From assembly GCA_963575745.1 (NCBI GenBank), contig CAUYUJ010016350.1, positions 207,001 through 271,000 of the forward strand: 64,000 nucleotides of DNA, written 5' to 3'. Origin of the DNA: Prorocentrum cordatum (taxonomy: Eukaryota; Sar; Dinophyceae; Prorocentrales; Prorocentraceae). The notes beneath the pieces were generated by a model, which searched no databases, was not told the origin of the DNA, and saw only the letters and a list, made by a program, of their open reading frames with translations. A program made the position numbers and the translations under genes. Shown here in pieces: positions 63,501 to 64,000 of this stretch; position 1 is the stretch's first letter; each line of letters opens with the position of its first letter.

Positions 63501-64000
63501 ATGGCAGCAGCGAGGTGCAGCGTGTGCAAGGGCGAGACGACGGGGGCCAACAAAGGCCGCTGTACGAAGTGCAACACCATCCACACTCGCATCATGCGCG
63601 TCCTCGGGGACGAGACCAAGGCTGCCTTCAGCAGCACCGTGGTCGACAAGGCACAGTTCTTCCAGCGCGCCCAGGACGTGTTCGGAGAGGACTTGAAGGC
63701 CATGGTCTTGGCAGAGATCGAGGAGAAGTCCGAGACCTACACCGAGGTGGAGATGCAGGGCACAGGGGATTTCTTAGACGAGGACGACCTGAAGGAGAAG
63801 TACAATAACAAACCACTGAGGCTGAAGGGCATCTTGGCCAGGGCGAGGCGCTTCACGGACCCGATTTCGGGCGTGGAGCTCATCGAGGACATGCAGTACA
63901 AGAGCGTGGGCAAGTCAGGGCAGCGGGACTCCTCCACAGTCAAGCGCACGGCCTCCTGCGAGGAACAGTACAAGCCGAAGAGAGCGAAAAAGGGGCCGCA
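63501..64000 (+). CDS. CxxC zinc-ribbon protein, C-terminus beyond the window
   Basis: Open from ATG 63,501, the first ATG after the spliced-leader relic, to the window end (166 codons). Residues 6-24 hold two CxxC pairs (CSVCKGETTGANKGRCTKC), a probable zinc ribbon. Next come a helical region (KAQFFQRAQDVFGEDLKAMV), an acidic stretch (FLDEDDLKEKY), a basic block (LRLKGILARARRFTDPISG) and a Lys-rich end (YKPKRAKKGP). No frameshift seen. Family not recognised; a nucleic-acid-binding role is inference. Confidence 0.7.
   Translation, partial: MAAARCSVCKGETTGANKGRCTKCNTIHTRIMRVLGDETKAAFSSTVVDKAQFFQRAQDVFGEDLKAMVLAEIEEKSETYTEVEMQGTGDFLDEDDLKEKYNNKPLRLKGILARARRFTDPISGVELIEDMQYKSVGKSGQRDSSTVKRTASCEEQYKPKRAKKGP

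Overview
This window looks like nuclear DNA of a dinoflagellate, probably a large-genome free-living species; I cannot name the species from sequence alone. The evidence: relics of the dinoflagellate spliced leader (core TAGCCATTTTGGCTCAAG) sit just upstream of several ORFs; long intronless GC-rich ORFs encode helicases; microsatellites and minisatellites fill much of the DNA; and no bacterial operons, Shine-Dalgarno sites, tRNA or rRNA genes are visible.

Layout. 0-2.8 kb: a decamer array, a CCT tract and a pair of ~400 bp direct repeats. 2.8-12.5 kb, minus strand: a decayed retroelement-like locus with gag-like ORF pieces, a DNMT3-type cytosine-5 methyltransferase split by one in-frame TAG, an endonuclease/exonuclease/phosphatase (EEP) domain and a 656-residue protein of unknown role. 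No reverse transcriptase was found. 12.7-14.5 kb: a 12-mer ATCGAT satellite interrupted by a ~1 kb foldback element with terminal inverted repeats and a 6 bp target duplication. 14.7-15.9 kb: a composite satellite (GAGTCGTTCGGG array, CTTGGGGGCCT array, conserved tail, GTA tract) that recurs at 36.6-40.6 kb. 16-25.5 kb: three tandem copies of an SF1-type helicase unit; only the third (20.2-24.6 kb) is intact. 27.2-30.4 kb: a C2H2-finger ORF and a coiled-coil ORF, both behind a shared leader module. 31-35.7 kb: a two-exon PIF1-type helicase whose only detected intron is a copy of a dispersed repeat. 35.7-46 kb: almost entirely repeats. 46.5-59.7 kb: fragments of protein-coding sequence broken by frameshifts, many at G runs, and seeded with a family of ~15 bp hairpins with core CGCGGTNGCG. 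59.9-64 kb: three plus-strand genes, each preceded by a spliced-leader relic: an acidic/basic low-complexity protein, a 98-residue coiled-coil protein and a CxxC zinc-ribbon protein cut by the window end.

How it fits together: this is a repeat-dominated region in which genes arrive by reverse transcription of spliced-leader mRNAs, duplicate in tandem next to minisatellite arrays, and decay. The best supported intact genes are the two helicases and the three 3' genes. Many long open frames in the repeats are artefacts of stop-poor repeat units.
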